Part shown: in pieces, positions 36,181-44,172 of the stretch
How the letters are laid out: each line of letters starts with the position of its first letter
How positions within the stretch are numbered: position 1 is the first letter of the stretch
NCBI RefSeq assembly: GCF_016820635.1
Contig: NZ_WSFU01000119.1
Location: 87,018 to 151,017, forward strand
Length of the DNA: 64,000 nucleotides
Reading direction: 5' to 3'
DNA from: Anaeromonas gelatinilytica
GTDB lineage: Bacteria > Bacillota > Clostridia > Tissierellales > SIT17
The notes under the pieces: model-generated
Databases searched by the model: none
Seen by the model: the letters and a program-made list of their open reading frames with translations, nothing else
What the model was told of the DNA's origin: nothing
Translations under genes and position numbers: made by a program

Positions 36181-36732
36181 CTACCTCCCTATACTTAAAA
36201 AAGAAATACTTGTATCTCCATAATTTCTTGTATTTATATGATATTTACTACTAAATTCACTTAAATCTAGTTTTTTTTCATGTTCTACAATTACCAAAGC
36301 ATCTTTAGCTAATAAATTATATACATCTATAAAATTTAAAGCCTTTTTAACTAAGTCTTTATTATAAGGAGGATCTAAAAAAACATAATTAAATTTTATA
36401 TTTTTATTTCCTAAAACTCTTAATGCCTTATCATATGTAGTTCTATAGATTTCAGATTTCTTATTTAATTTAGTTTTCTTTATATTTTCTAATATAACTT
36501 TGTAACTAGAAATATTAACATCAATAAAATAACATTTTTCTGCTCCTCTACTTAAAAATTCTATTCCTACATTACCACTTCCAGCAAATAAATCTAATAC
36601 CAATGAATTACAATCTATATCTCCAATAATATTAAATAAATTTTCTTTTATCCTATCAGTAGTAGGTCTAGTATTCATTCCTTTAGGAGCCTTTAATTTA
36701 TGCCCTTTTGCAATTCCTGTTATTACTCTCAA
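36181..36732 (-). CDS. rsmD: 16S rRNA (guanine966-N2)-methyltransferase RsmD
   Basis: RsmD methylates G966 of 16S rRNA in the 30S subunit. The 183-residue protein has the N-terminal [15 protein letters not shown], the S-adenosylmethionine loop [14 protein letters not shown] near 45-58, and the catalytic DPPY motif near 120. The start is TTG, with GGAGG six bases upstream. It begins the rsmD-coaD-coiled-coil operon. Confidence 0.95.
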   Translation of the reverse strand: MRVITGIAKGHKLKAPKGMNTRPTTDRIKENLFNIIGDIDCNSLVLDLFAGSGNVGIEFLSRGAEKCYFIDVNISSYKVILENIKKTKLNKKSEIYRTTYDKALRVLGNKNIKFNYVFLDPPYNKDLVKKALNFIDVYNLLAKDALVIVEHEKKLDLSEFSSKYHINTRNYGDTSISFLSIGR

Positions 36733-36760
36733 TTTAATTCCTCCACTGTTTAATAATTTT

Positions 36761-36789
36761 ATTTTAGCATATTATACTTTTACTTACAA
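36761..36789 (-). promoter_or_regulatory. Promoter for rsmD-coaD
   Basis: Minus strand: -35 TTGTAA (36784-36789), 17-base spacer, -10 TAAAAT (36761-36766), about 30 bases from the TTG start. Confidence 0.65.
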
Positions 36790-36970
36790 AGTTTAATTAA
36801 AAATTATGAATAATTTTGTTGAAAATAGTGTAAGATAACTAAGTAGTAAAATCTATTCCCCTTTTACTATACCTTCATCTATCACTAAACCCTTTCATAA
36901 CTAAATACTATACGACAAAATCTATTAATATTAATTTAAAGATTTATAAATCAATAAAATAAGGATTTTA
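36790..36970. other. AT-rich intergenic spacer between rsmD promoter and recG terminator
   Basis: About 180 bases of the 308-base gap hold no convincing gene: no frame has a ribosome-binding site. The word AAAATCTATT occurs twice, near 36850 and 36916. I see no further structure. Confidence 0.6.
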
Positions 36971-37004
36971 AAATAAAGAAAGATTATATAATCTTTCTTT
37001 ATTT
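36971..37004 (-). terminator. Terminator after recG
   Basis: A perfect 34-base palindrome (arms AAATAAAGAAAGATTAT and complement) begins 37 bases after the recG stop, and its T-rich arm on the minus strand ends TTTCTTTATTT. Confidence 0.75.
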
Positions 37005-37040
37005 TTTTCTCTTTTACTTATTTTAACCAAAATAAATATA

Positions 37041-39098
37041 TCAATTAATAGATATATTTTTTAATTTTTCATTAATTAATTTATCTACTCTATTTCTTAT
37101 CCTTATATTTTTAGGTAAATTTAACGTAGAATCTTCATGCAAAAGATTTTCTGCAACCTTTTGCGCCATTTTAAGTATTTTTATATCAGTAAATATATTT
37201 GCTATTTTCAAATCTGGCAATCCATGTTGTCTGGTACCAAAAAACTCTCCAGGTCCTCTTAACTCTAAATCTTTTTCTGAAATAACAAAACCGTTCGTTG
37301 TTCTTTCCATTATTCTCATTCTTTCCCTAGCAATTTTATTATTACATTCATTTATTAAAATACAAAAAGATTTATATTCCCCTCTACCAACTCTACCTCT
37401 TAGTTGATGTAATTGAGCTAATCCAAATCTTTCAGCATTCATTATCACCATAATATTTGCATTAGGTACATTTACCCCAACTTCAATAACTGTGGTAGAT
37501 ACCAATATATCAAGCTCCCCATATTTAAATCTATTCATAATATCTTCTTTTTCTGAGGATTTCATTTTCCCATGTAATAATCCTATTTTATAATTATTTT
37601 TATATACTTCATTTATTTCTTCATATATTTCTGTAGCAGATTCTAAATCTAAGCTTTCCGATTCTTCTACTAAAGGACAAACAATATAAGCTTGTCTTCC
37701 CTCTTCTATCTGTTTTTTAACAAATTCAAATACTCTTGCCTTTGCTCCACTATTAACAGCATAAGTATCTATTTTTTTTCTTCCTGGTGGTAATTCACCT
37801 ATTATAGATATATCTAAATCTCCATAAAGAATCATTGCTAAAGTTCTTGGTATTGGAGTAGCAGTCATTACTAACACATCTGGTGCAATACCTTTATCTG
37901 ATAATTTTGCTCTTTGTCTTACTCCAAACCTATGTTGTTCATCTGTTATAGCTAATCCTAATCTTTTAAATTCCACACCATCTTCAATTAATGCATGAGT
38001 TCCAACTAAAATATCTATATTACCTTGTTTAGATTCTTGTAAAATTCTTAATTTTTCTTTTGAACTTAAACTTCCCACTAACAATTCACATCTAATACCA
38101 AAAAATTCTAATAATTTATTAATCTCATCATAATGTTGAGTTGCCAAAATTTCTGTAGGAGCCATCATAACTGATTGATAACCTGAAACAGTAGATTTCA
38201 ACATAGCTAATATTGCAATAATAGTTTTCCCTGATCCAACATCACCCTGAACTAACCTATTCATAACTTTAGTAGACTCCATGTCCTTCTGTATTTCTTT
38301 AAACACTTTTAACTGAGCTGAAGTCAGTTTAAAAGGAAGAGTATTAATAAACTCTTTACTTCGATCTTGTATATTAAACTTAATTCCTAATTTATTATTT
38401 TGCAACTTAGACTTAATTAAAAGTAGACCTAACTGTAATATAAGGAATTCCTCAAAAACTAATCTATATTTAGCACTTTTATATGCATCTCTATCAATTG
38501 GAAAATGTACATTTTTAAAAGCTTCATCTATAGAAATTAGATTTAATTTTTCTCTCATTGTCAAAGGAAAAATTTCTTCTACTTGATCTAAATAATTATT
38601 AAGACTATATTTAACTATCTTTATCATTTCATTGTTAGAAATCTTGTTAGTCAATGAATATATTGGTACAATACTTCCCACCTTAGATTTATCATTTCCT
38701 TTAGTATATATAGGATTTTGTATTTGGATTTGACCATATGATATATTTACTTTCCCATTTACTTTAATTTTATCTCCAATTTTAAGATTATTACTGATAT
38801 AAGATTGGTTAAAATAAACTAAATAAGCCAATCCAGTTTCATCTTTTACAGGTATTTTTGTAATAGTTATACCTTTTTTAGGTCTTAATGTTACTGCTGA
38901 ACCAGAAATTTGTACACTTAAAGTAACTTTTTCTCTATTTTCACAATTTCTAATCTTTTTTATACTCTTTCTATCTTCATAACTTCTAGGAAAATAAAAT
39001 AAAATATCACTTATTGTTTTTATATTTAATCTCTTAAGTCTTTCAGCTTTTTTAGGCCCTACTCCTTTCAAATATTGGACAGAATCCGATAGATTCAT
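37041..39098 (-). CDS. recG: ATP-dependent DNA helicase RecG
   Basis: RecG is a double-stranded DNA translocase that remodels stalled forks and Holliday junctions. The 685-residue protein has an N-terminal wedge (OB-fold) domain, Walker [11 protein letters not shown] near 278-287, a DEQH box (ITDEQHRFG) near 378, and C-terminal helicase motifs such as [15 protein letters not shown] and [11 protein letters not shown]. Length is normal. The fakA-recG-rsmD-coaD order is typical of Firmicutes. Confidence 0.97.
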   Translation of the reverse strand: MNLSDSVQYLKGVGPKKAERLKRLNIKTISDILFYFPRSYEDRKSIKKIRNCENREKVTLSVQISGSAVTLRPKKGITITKIPVKDETGLAYLVYFNQSYISNNLKIGDKIKVNGKVNISYGQIQIQNPIYTKGNDKSKVGSIVPIYSLTNKISNNEMIKIVKYSLNNYLDQVEEIFPLTMREKLNLISIDEAFKNVHFPIDRDAYKSAKYRLVFEEFLILQLGLLLIKSKLQNNKLGIKFNIQDRSKEFINTLPFKLTSAQLKVFKEIQKDMESTKVMNRLVQGDVGSGKTIIAILAMLKSTVSGYQSVMMAPTEILATQHYDEINKLLEFFGIRCELLVGSLSSKEKLRILQESKQGNIDILVGTHALIEDGVEFKRLGLAITDEQHRFGVRQRAKLSDKGIAPDVLVMTATPIPRTLAMILYGDLDISIIGELPPGRKKIDTYAVNSGAKARVFEFVKKQIEEGRQAYIVCPLVEESESLDLESATEIYEEINEVYKNNYKIGLLHGKMKSSEKEDIMNRFKYGELDILVSTTVIEVGVNVPNANIMVIMNAERFGLAQLHQLRGRVGRGEYKSFCILINECNNKIARERMRIMERTTNGFVISEKDLELRGPGEFFGTRQHGLPDLKIANIFTDIKILKMAQKVAENLLHEDSTLNLPKNIRIRNRVDKLINEKLKNISIN

Positions 39099-39187
39099 AT
39101 AACCACCTCTTAATTTTAAGAAACAATATTTTCAATATCTATATATTCCTTCATCAAATATATAATATTTTTATACTATTTAGAAAA

Positions 39188-39209
39188 AGGAGATAGTAAA
39201 CTATCTCCT
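39188..39209 (-). terminator. Terminator after fakA
   Basis: Arms AGGAGATAGT / ACTATCTCCT with a 2-base centre, then TTTTTC on the minus strand. It lies 1 base after the fakA stop codon. Confidence 0.8.
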
Positions 39210-39210
39210 C

Positions 39211-40839
39211 CTATTCCACAGATATTAGATAATAATATAAAGGTTGACCTCCAAAAACAACTTCAATATCAAGGCTTTCAAATTCTTCTTCTAATAGCTC
39301 AGCTAATTCATTAGCATATTCCTCTTTAATATCTTCTCCATAAAATAATGTTATTATATCATTATCTTCATTTATAGATTCTCTTAATAATTCCAATGCA
39401 ACAGTATTTATATCTTTACCTACAGCCTTTATATCCCCATCAGAAATTCCTATAATATCATCTTGCTTAATTTCCTTATCATTTATACTTGTATCTCTTA
39501 CTGCATAAGTTATCTGACCTGTCATTACATAAGCTATGGATTCTTTCATGTTTTCAATATTATCTTCAATATCTAATTCTTCATCAAAAGCTAATAATGC
39601 AGAAATTCCTTGAGGAATAGTTTTTGTTGGTACTACTTCAATATTTCTTTCACTCAATTCTTTTGCTTGGTTTGCTGCTAATATAATATTACTGTTATTA
39701 GGTAATATTATAATATTCTCTCCAGCTACTTTATCAATAGCTGATAAAATATCTTCTGTACTTGGATTCATAGTTTGTCCACCAGAGATAATATGATCTA
39801 CATTTAAATCAGTAAATACACTTTTTATTCCTTCTCCCATAGAAACAGCAATGAAACTATACTTTTTAGATTTCGATTTCTTTTTCTCAGTATCTTCATT
39901 CTCTTCAATCAAATTACTTCTATGTTGATACCTCATATTATCAATTTTTATATCAATTAATTCACCAATTTTTAATGCTTCTTGTAAGACTTTCCCTGGA
40001 TTATTAGTATGAATATGAACCTTTATAATCCCTTCTGATCCAACCACCAACATTGAATCACCATGTCTTGATATTTTATTCCTAAACACATTTGGATCAT
40101 AATCAGTATTATTAATAATAAATTCTGTACAATATCCAAATTTTATTTCACTATCTTCTGTAGCTTTTTTATGAATTTTTTTTCCTTCTTTTTCAAAATC
40201 TATATCATTTATTATAACTTCTTTTCCAGTTATAGCCTCTAATGCACCTTTAAGTATATAAATAAGTCCTTTTCCCCCAGCATCAACAACTCCTGCTTCT
40301 TTTAATACATCTAACATATCTGGAGTTCTCTCTAATACATCTTCTCCTTGTTCTATTACTTTTTCTAAAAATAATTGTATATCATCTTCAATTTCAACTA
40401 ATTCAAGAGCTTTTTCTGCAACTTCCCTTGCAACCGTAAGTATTGTACCCTCAATAGGTTTCATAACAGCTTTATAAGCTGTATCAGAAGCTAATTTAAA
40501 CGCATTAGCAATATCTGCTATATTTAGTTGCTCTTTATTTTTTAACCCATTTCCAAATCCTCTAAGTAATTGAGATAATATAACTCCTGAATTTCCTCTA
40601 GCTCCCATTAAAGAACCACTGGAAGCTGCTGAAGCTATAGACTCTATTGTGTTATCACTATTATTTCTTATATGTTTTATTGCAGACTGCATAGTAAGGG
40701 ACATATTAGTACCCGTATCTCCATCTGGTACAGGAAATACATTCAATGAATTTACTACTTCCTTATTTTTATCCAATTTATTTGCAGCATTAATAAATGC
40801 TTTTTTTACAATGATACTTTCTAAATATTCAACTTTCAA
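39211..40839 (-). CDS. fakA: Fatty acid kinase FakA-like, DAK2 domain protein (YloV)
   Basis: FakA phosphorylates fatty acids held by a FakB partner, feeding exogenous fatty acids into phospholipid synthesis. The 542-residue protein has a DhaL-type ATP-binding N-terminal domain (FPVPDGDTGTNMS near 38-50; GARGNSGVILSQLLRG near 80-95) and a C-terminal DegV-like domain. The TTG at 40839, eight bases after AGGAGG, is the likely start; the GTG before it is too close. No fakB is visible in the window. The partner asp23-like gene is 18 bases upstream, as yloU-yloV in Bacillus. Confidence 0.9.
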   Translation of the reverse strand: MKVEYLESIIVKKAFINAANKLDKNKEVVNSLNVFPVPDGDTGTNMSLTMQSAIKHIRNNSDNTIESIASAASSGSLMGARGNSGVILSQLLRGFGNGLKNKEQLNIADIANAFKLASDTAYKAVMKPIEGTILTVAREVAEKALELVEIEDDIQLFLEKVIEQGEDVLERTPDMLDVLKEAGVVDAGGKGLIYILKGALEAITGKEVIINDIDFEKEGKKIHKKATEDSEIKFGYCTEFIINNTDYDPNVFRNKISRHGDSMLVVGSEGIIKVHIHTNNPGKVLQEALKIGELIDIKIDNMRYQHRSNLIEENEDTEKKKSKSKKYSFIAVSMGEGIKSVFTDLNVDHIISGGQTMNPSTEDILSAIDKVAGENIIILPNNSNIILAANQAKELSERNIEVVPTKTIPQGISALLAFDEELDIEDNIENMKESIAYVMTGQITYAVRDTSINDKEIKQDDIIGISDGDIKAVGKDINTVALELLRESINEDNDIITLFYGEDIKEEYANELAELLEEEFESLDIEVVFGGQPLYYYLISVE

Positions 40840-40857
40840 AACCACTTCCTCCTAACA

Positions 40858-41214
40858 CTATTTTTGAACTCTTACACTCTGTACATGTACATTAACTTTA
40901 TCCACTTCCATCCCAGTAAGATTTTCTATATTATATTTAACCTTATCAATTATATTATTAGCTACTACGGAAATCTTAGTTCCAAATTGAACTACTATAT
41001 ATAAATCAATAGTTATTTTGCTATTATCACTATAAACTTTTACACCTTTAGTTAAATGCTCTTTTTTTAATAATTCAACTAATCCATCCTTTGCATTCTT
41101 TATTGCCATACCTACAAGCCCATAACACTCCATAGCTGCCATTCCAGCAATAGAAGCTAATACATTATCATCAATATTAATGTTACCATATTTATTATTA
41201 ATTTTTCCAGGCAT
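40858..41214 (-). CDS. Asp23/Gls24 family envelope stress protein (YloU)
   Basis: A 118-residue Asp23-family protein. Members are abundant cytoplasmic or membrane-anchored envelope stress proteins; the biochemical role is unclear. It contains the family core VLASIAGMAAMECYGLVGMAIK and a C-terminal KVNVHVQSVRVQ. A GTG-ATG pair follows AGGAGG; the ATG at 41214, seven bases away, is chosen. It is co-transcribed with fakA, suggesting a link to lipid or envelope homeostasis. Confidence 0.88.
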   Translation of the reverse strand: MPGKINNKYGNINIDDNVLASIAGMAAMECYGLVGMAIKNAKDGLVELLKKEHLTKGVKVYSDNSKITIDLYIVVQFGTKISVVANNIIDKVKYNIENLTGMEVDKVNVHVQSVRVQK

Positions 41215-41248
41215 CACTTAGCCTCCTTTTAAACTTTAGTATATATAT

Positions 41249-41277
41249 ATTTTATCCTATTATTACCTATTCTTCAA
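41249..41277 (-). promoter_or_regulatory. Promoter for asp23-like-fakA
   Basis: Minus strand: -35 TTGAAG (41272-41277), 17-base spacer, -10 TAAAAT (41249-41254). Confidence 0.65.
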
Positions 41278-41349
41278 CTTATCATTCTCTTTAACTATTT
41301 ACCCATATCTAATAATATAATCAAAATTAAATAAAATTTCAACATTTTA

Positions 41350-41379
41350 TTGCAAATACATTTAAATTTATGATAAAAT
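41350..41379 (+). promoter_or_regulatory. Promoter for rpmB
   Basis: Plus strand: -35 TTGCAA (41350-41355), 18-base spacer, -10 TAAAAT (41374-41379), divergent from the asp23-like promoter. Confidence 0.65.
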
Positions 41380-41434
41380 ATTGATGTTTATATAAATAGC
41401 TTCTTGAACCAAAGGAAGTTAGGAGGTGTTTTAA

Positions 41435-41626
41435 ATGGCTAAATACTGTGAAGTATGTGGAAAAGGTAAAGTAAGTGGAAATAATGTAACATTCTCAAAG
41501 CGTCATAATAAAAGAACTTGGAGTCCTAATATTAAAAAGATAAAGGCAATAGTAGACGGCACGCCTAAAAGAATATATGTATGTACAAGATGTTTAAGAT
41601 CTGATAAAGTTCAAAGAGCTTTATAA
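41435..41626 (+). CDS. rpmB: 50S ribosomal protein L28
   Basis: L28 is a small 50S protein near the E site. The 63-residue product starts MAKYCEVCGKGKVSGNNV and has two CxxC pairs (CEVC and CTRC), so this is the zinc-binding form. A strong AGGAGGTG precedes the ATG. It is a single-gene unit with its own promoter and terminator, divergent from asp23-fakA, as in Bacillus. Confidence 0.97.
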   Translation: MAKYCEVCGKGKVSGNNVTFSKRHNKRTWSPNIKKIKAIVDGTPKRIYVCTRCLRSDKVQRAL

Positions 41627-41632
41627 TACATT

Positions 41633-41654
41633 ATGGCTTCCAAAAGGAAGCCAT
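41633..41654 (+). terminator. Terminator after rpmB
   Basis: Arms ATGGCTTCC / GGAAGCCAT with a 4-base AAAA loop, followed by TTTAT, seven bases after the stop codon. Confidence 0.9.
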
Positions 41655-41673
41655 TTTATATTCTTTATGTAAT

Positions 41674-41853
41674 TTACATCATTCTAAAAAAAGTCCAGCC
41701 TAATAAAATACATAATATTCCTAGAATAATTAACCAAAAAGTCACTGGAATAGCCTGTATAATTATTATCGTTCCAACTACTCCTAAGATAATTCCTAAT
41801 ATTTTATAATATTTTTTTTTATGATAATAACCTCTTCTATTAAACTTCTTCAT
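41674..41853 (-). CDS. Small basic membrane protein, 59 residues, unknown function
   Basis: A short gene that length-limited gene calling would miss. It encodes 59 residues: a strongly basic, aromatic N-terminus (MKKFNRRGYYHKKKYYK) followed by two hydrophobic segments at about 18-35 and 38-56, separated by a short turn with proline. The ATG has GGAGG nine bases upstream (GAGGAT immediately before it). A possible promoter, TTGTAA and TATAAT 19 bases apart, lies at 41890-41920. It sits between rpmB and thiN and is transcribed towards rpmB. I do not recognise a function; the positive-inside layout predicts a hairpin membrane protein. Confidence 0.65.
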   Translation of the reverse strand: MKKFNRRGYYHKKKYYKILGIILGVVGTIIIIQAIPVTFWLIILGILCILLGWTFFRMM

Positions 41854-41923
41854 ATCCTCAGTCCTCCTAATAATAGGATGTTATATTTCATTATATTAAT
41901 ATTTAAAATTTATGTTACAAAAA

Positions 41924-41945
41924 AAAGGACTATAATTAGTCCTTT
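41924..41945 (-). terminator. Terminator after thiN
   Basis: Arms AAAGGACT / AGTCCTTT with a 6-base loop and then an unbroken run of T on the minus strand. It overlaps the thiN stop codon and ends the long yicC-to-thiN cluster. Confidence 0.88.
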
Positions 41946-42580
41946 GATAAAATAATTAAGCCCTTACCCGATTTTATTTTAATGATACCTTTATCATTTA
42001 CAAGCTTATTACTGATTCCTCTAGTAGAAGATATTTTTAAATTCAAATCATCAATATCGTATTCAAATCCTTTTAATTTTATTCCTTTTAAATCTTCTAA
42101 TATAGGCAATATAGACACGTACTCAAATCTATTTTTTGTAATAATCATCTCTTTGTTCACTACAAAAATTTCGTTTTTATCATTAATAATTCTTGCGTCA
42201 ATTCCTTTTTCTATTAAATTAAATAACAACATAATATTTCCTAGCGAATGATCTATCCTAGTGCCTAAAACACCTATTAATTTTAATTCATCTATATGAT
42301 TATCTAAAGCACAATCAATAGCTAACTCTAAATCTGTTTTATCCTTTTCAGGAGGAAAAGAATAAATAGTAATATTAGTATCTTTATAATAATTCAAAAT
42401 AAAAGGATTTAAAGTATCAAAATCTCCAACTAAAATATCAGGTAATACATTTATATCATATAAATATTTACCTCCTCCATCTGCTGCAATAATAATATCA
42501 CAATCATTAATCAAGTCCATTACCAATTCTTCATCTAAAAATTCTCCTCCACCGACTATCAGACCTTTAATATTTATCAC
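41936..42580 (-). CDS. thiN: Thiamine pyrophosphokinase
   Basis: Thiamine pyrophosphokinase turns thiamine and ATP into thiamine diphosphate in one step. The 214-residue protein has DIIIAADGGGKYLYD near 29-43, LVGDFDTL near 51-58 and DKTDLELAID near 80-89, typical of the catalytic domain. The apparent start is GTG, but it touches the GAGGGG ribosome-binding site; a start a few codons later at a rare codon cannot be excluded. It is last in the rsgA-rpe-thiN run, the usual order in Firmicutes. Confidence 0.94.
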   Translation of the reverse strand: MINIKGLIVGGGEFLDEELVMDLINDCDIIIAADGGGKYLYDINVLPDILVGDFDTLNPFILNYYKDTNITIYSFPPEKDKTDLELAIDCALDNHIDELKLIGVLGTRIDHSLGNIMLLFNLIEKGIDARIINDKNEIFVVNKEMIITKNRFEYVSILPILEDLKGIKLKGFEYDIDDLNLKISSTRGISNKLVNDKGIIKIKSGKGLIILSKD

Positions 42581-42595
42581 CCCTCTATTTTTAAG

Positions 42596-42634
42596 AGAAT
42601 TAAGTCCTTATCATAAAGATAAGAGCTTAATTCT
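42596..42634 (-). other. 17-bp intercistronic hairpin between rpe and thiN
   Basis: A stem of 17 positions with one mismatch (C-A) and one G-U pair encloses a 5-base loop and covers the rpe stop codon. No T tract follows on the minus strand. It lies directly before the thiN ribosome-binding site and could stabilise or process the transcript. Confidence 0.5.
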
Positions 42635-43283
42635 ATAATATTTTTTTATATTTTATTGTTTCTAATTTTATATCTTCAGACCCAAATATACCTGAACCCA
42701 CAACAAATACATTTGCTCCCCAATTCCTAACTTCTTCTATATTATCAAGTTTAATACCTCCATCAACTTGAATTTCTATATCTAAATTTTTTTCCTCTAT
42801 AATTGATTTTAATTTAGTCACTTTATTTTTCATTTCTTTAATTATACTTTGACCACCGAATCCAGGATTTACTGTCATAATTAATATCATATCTAAATTT
42901 CCAAGTATATGTTCTATCGTTTCTACGGGAGTAGATGGATTTAAAGATACTCCTGCTTTTATACCATAACTTTTTATTTCTTGTATAGTTCTATGAAGAT
43001 GTATCGAAGTTTCTTGATGTACTGTTAATATATCGGCACCTGCTTCTACAAAATCTTTAATAAACCTTTCAGGCCTATCAATCATAAGATGTACATCAAA
43101 AGGTTTATCTGTAATCTTCCTTAATTTCTTTATAACAGGAGCTCCAAAAGTTATATTAGGAACAAATATTCCATCCATAACATCTAAATGAATATAATCT
43201 GCCCCTCCTTCTACAGTTTTCATTATCTCAGATTCCAAATTACTAAAATCTGCAGAAAGTATTGACGGTGAAATTTTATACAT
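42633..43283 (-). CDS. rpe: Ribulose-phosphate 3-epimerase
   Basis: Rpe interconverts ribulose 5-phosphate and xylulose 5-phosphate in the pentose phosphate pathway. The 216-residue TIM barrel shows LSADFSNLESEI, HLDVMDGIFVPN, MTVNPGFGGQ and QVDGGI motifs, including the metal-binding histidine and aspartate residues. AGGAGG precedes the ATG. It lies 2 bases after rsgA. Confidence 0.97.
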   Translation of the reverse strand: MYKISPSILSADFSNLESEIMKTVEGGADYIHLDVMDGIFVPNITFGAPVIKKLRKITDKPFDVHLMIDRPERFIKDFVEAGADILTVHQETSIHLHRTIQEIKSYGIKAGVSLNPSTPVETIEHILGNLDMILIMTVNPGFGGQSIIKEMKNKVTKLKSIIEEKNLDIEIQVDGGIKLDNIEEVRNWGANVFVVGSGIFGSEDIKLETIKYKKIL

Positions 43284-43285
43284 AT

Positions 43286-44161
43286 TTAATACCTCCTAAA
43301 ATTCTTTATCTCATTTAAAACCATTAGATAATTATTATATCGTTCTTTACTAATTAAATTTTCTTCAACCGCATTTTTAACTGCACAGCTTGGTTCCTTA
43401 TCATGCTTACAATCGTTAAACCTACAATTCCCACTATATTTTACTATTTCAGGAAAATAACTTTCCAACTCGTCTTCCTCTAAAAAATCAATATTTAAAG
43501 AACTAAATCCAGGTGTATCAACTATCCATCCACCAAAATTTAGCTCCATTAACTTAGTACTTCTTGTAGTATGCTTTCCCCTCTTAGTTTTCTCACTTAT
43601 TTCTCCAATTTTTAATTTTAAATTAGGTTGTACAAAATTAAGTAAGGAAGATTTACCTACTCCAGATGGCCCTGCAAAAACCGAAATCTTATCTTTTAAA
43701 ACTTTCTTTAATTTTTCAATTCCATGAATCTTTTTTGTACTAGTATTTATAATCTTATATCCTGTATCTTTATAAATACCATTTATATGCTTTAATTTGT
43801 CTTCATCAATAAGATCAATTTTATTAAAGCATATAATAGGATTTATATTTTCTTTCTCTGATAATAAAAGAAACCTATCTAATAACCATAAATTTGGAAA
43901 AGGATCTTTTACTGCAAATACTATTATAACTTGATTAACATTTGAAACCGCAGGCCGTACTAATACACTATCTCTATCTTCTATCTCCATAATATAACCC
44001 ATATTATCTATTTCATTTAACTCTATTATTACCCTATCCCCAACTAAAGGTTTTATTTTTTTCTTTCTAAACAATCCCCTAGCCTTACATTTATATAATC
44101 CTTCATTTGTTTTCACATAATATAATCCACCAATTCCTTTTATGATTATACCTTCTAACAT
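43286..44161 (-). CDS. rsgA: Small ribosomal subunit biogenesis GTPase RsgA (YloQ)
   Basis: RsgA is a circularly permuted GTPase that checks late 30S maturation. The 291-residue protein has an N-terminal OB fold, G4 NKID near 114-117, G1 GPSGVGKSSLLN near 170-181, G3 DTPGFSS near 217, and a C-terminal zinc site with CRFNDCKHDKEPSC. It follows pknB, as in Bacillus, where the kinase phosphorylates RsgA. Confidence 0.96.
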   Translation of the reverse strand: MLEGIIIKGIGGLYYVKTNEGLYKCKARGLFRKKKIKPLVGDRVIIELNEIDNMGYIMEIEDRDSVLVRPAVSNVNQVIIVFAVKDPFPNLWLLDRFLLLSEKENINPIICFNKIDLIDEDKLKHINGIYKDTGYKIINTSTKKIHGIEKLKKVLKDKISVFAGPSGVGKSSLLNFVQPNLKLKIGEISEKTKRGKHTTRSTKLMELNFGGWIVDTPGFSSLNIDFLEEDELESYFPEIVKYSGNCRFNDCKHDKEPSCAVKNAVEENLISKERYNNYLMVLNEIKNFRRY

Positions 44162-44172
44162 ATATCGACCTC

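Noticed and set aside
36790..36970. Possible small RNA or short gene in the rsmD-recG gap
   Set aside because: No ribosome-binding site, and no isolated promoter-terminator pair. The recG terminator and rsmD promoter explain the conserved-looking parts.
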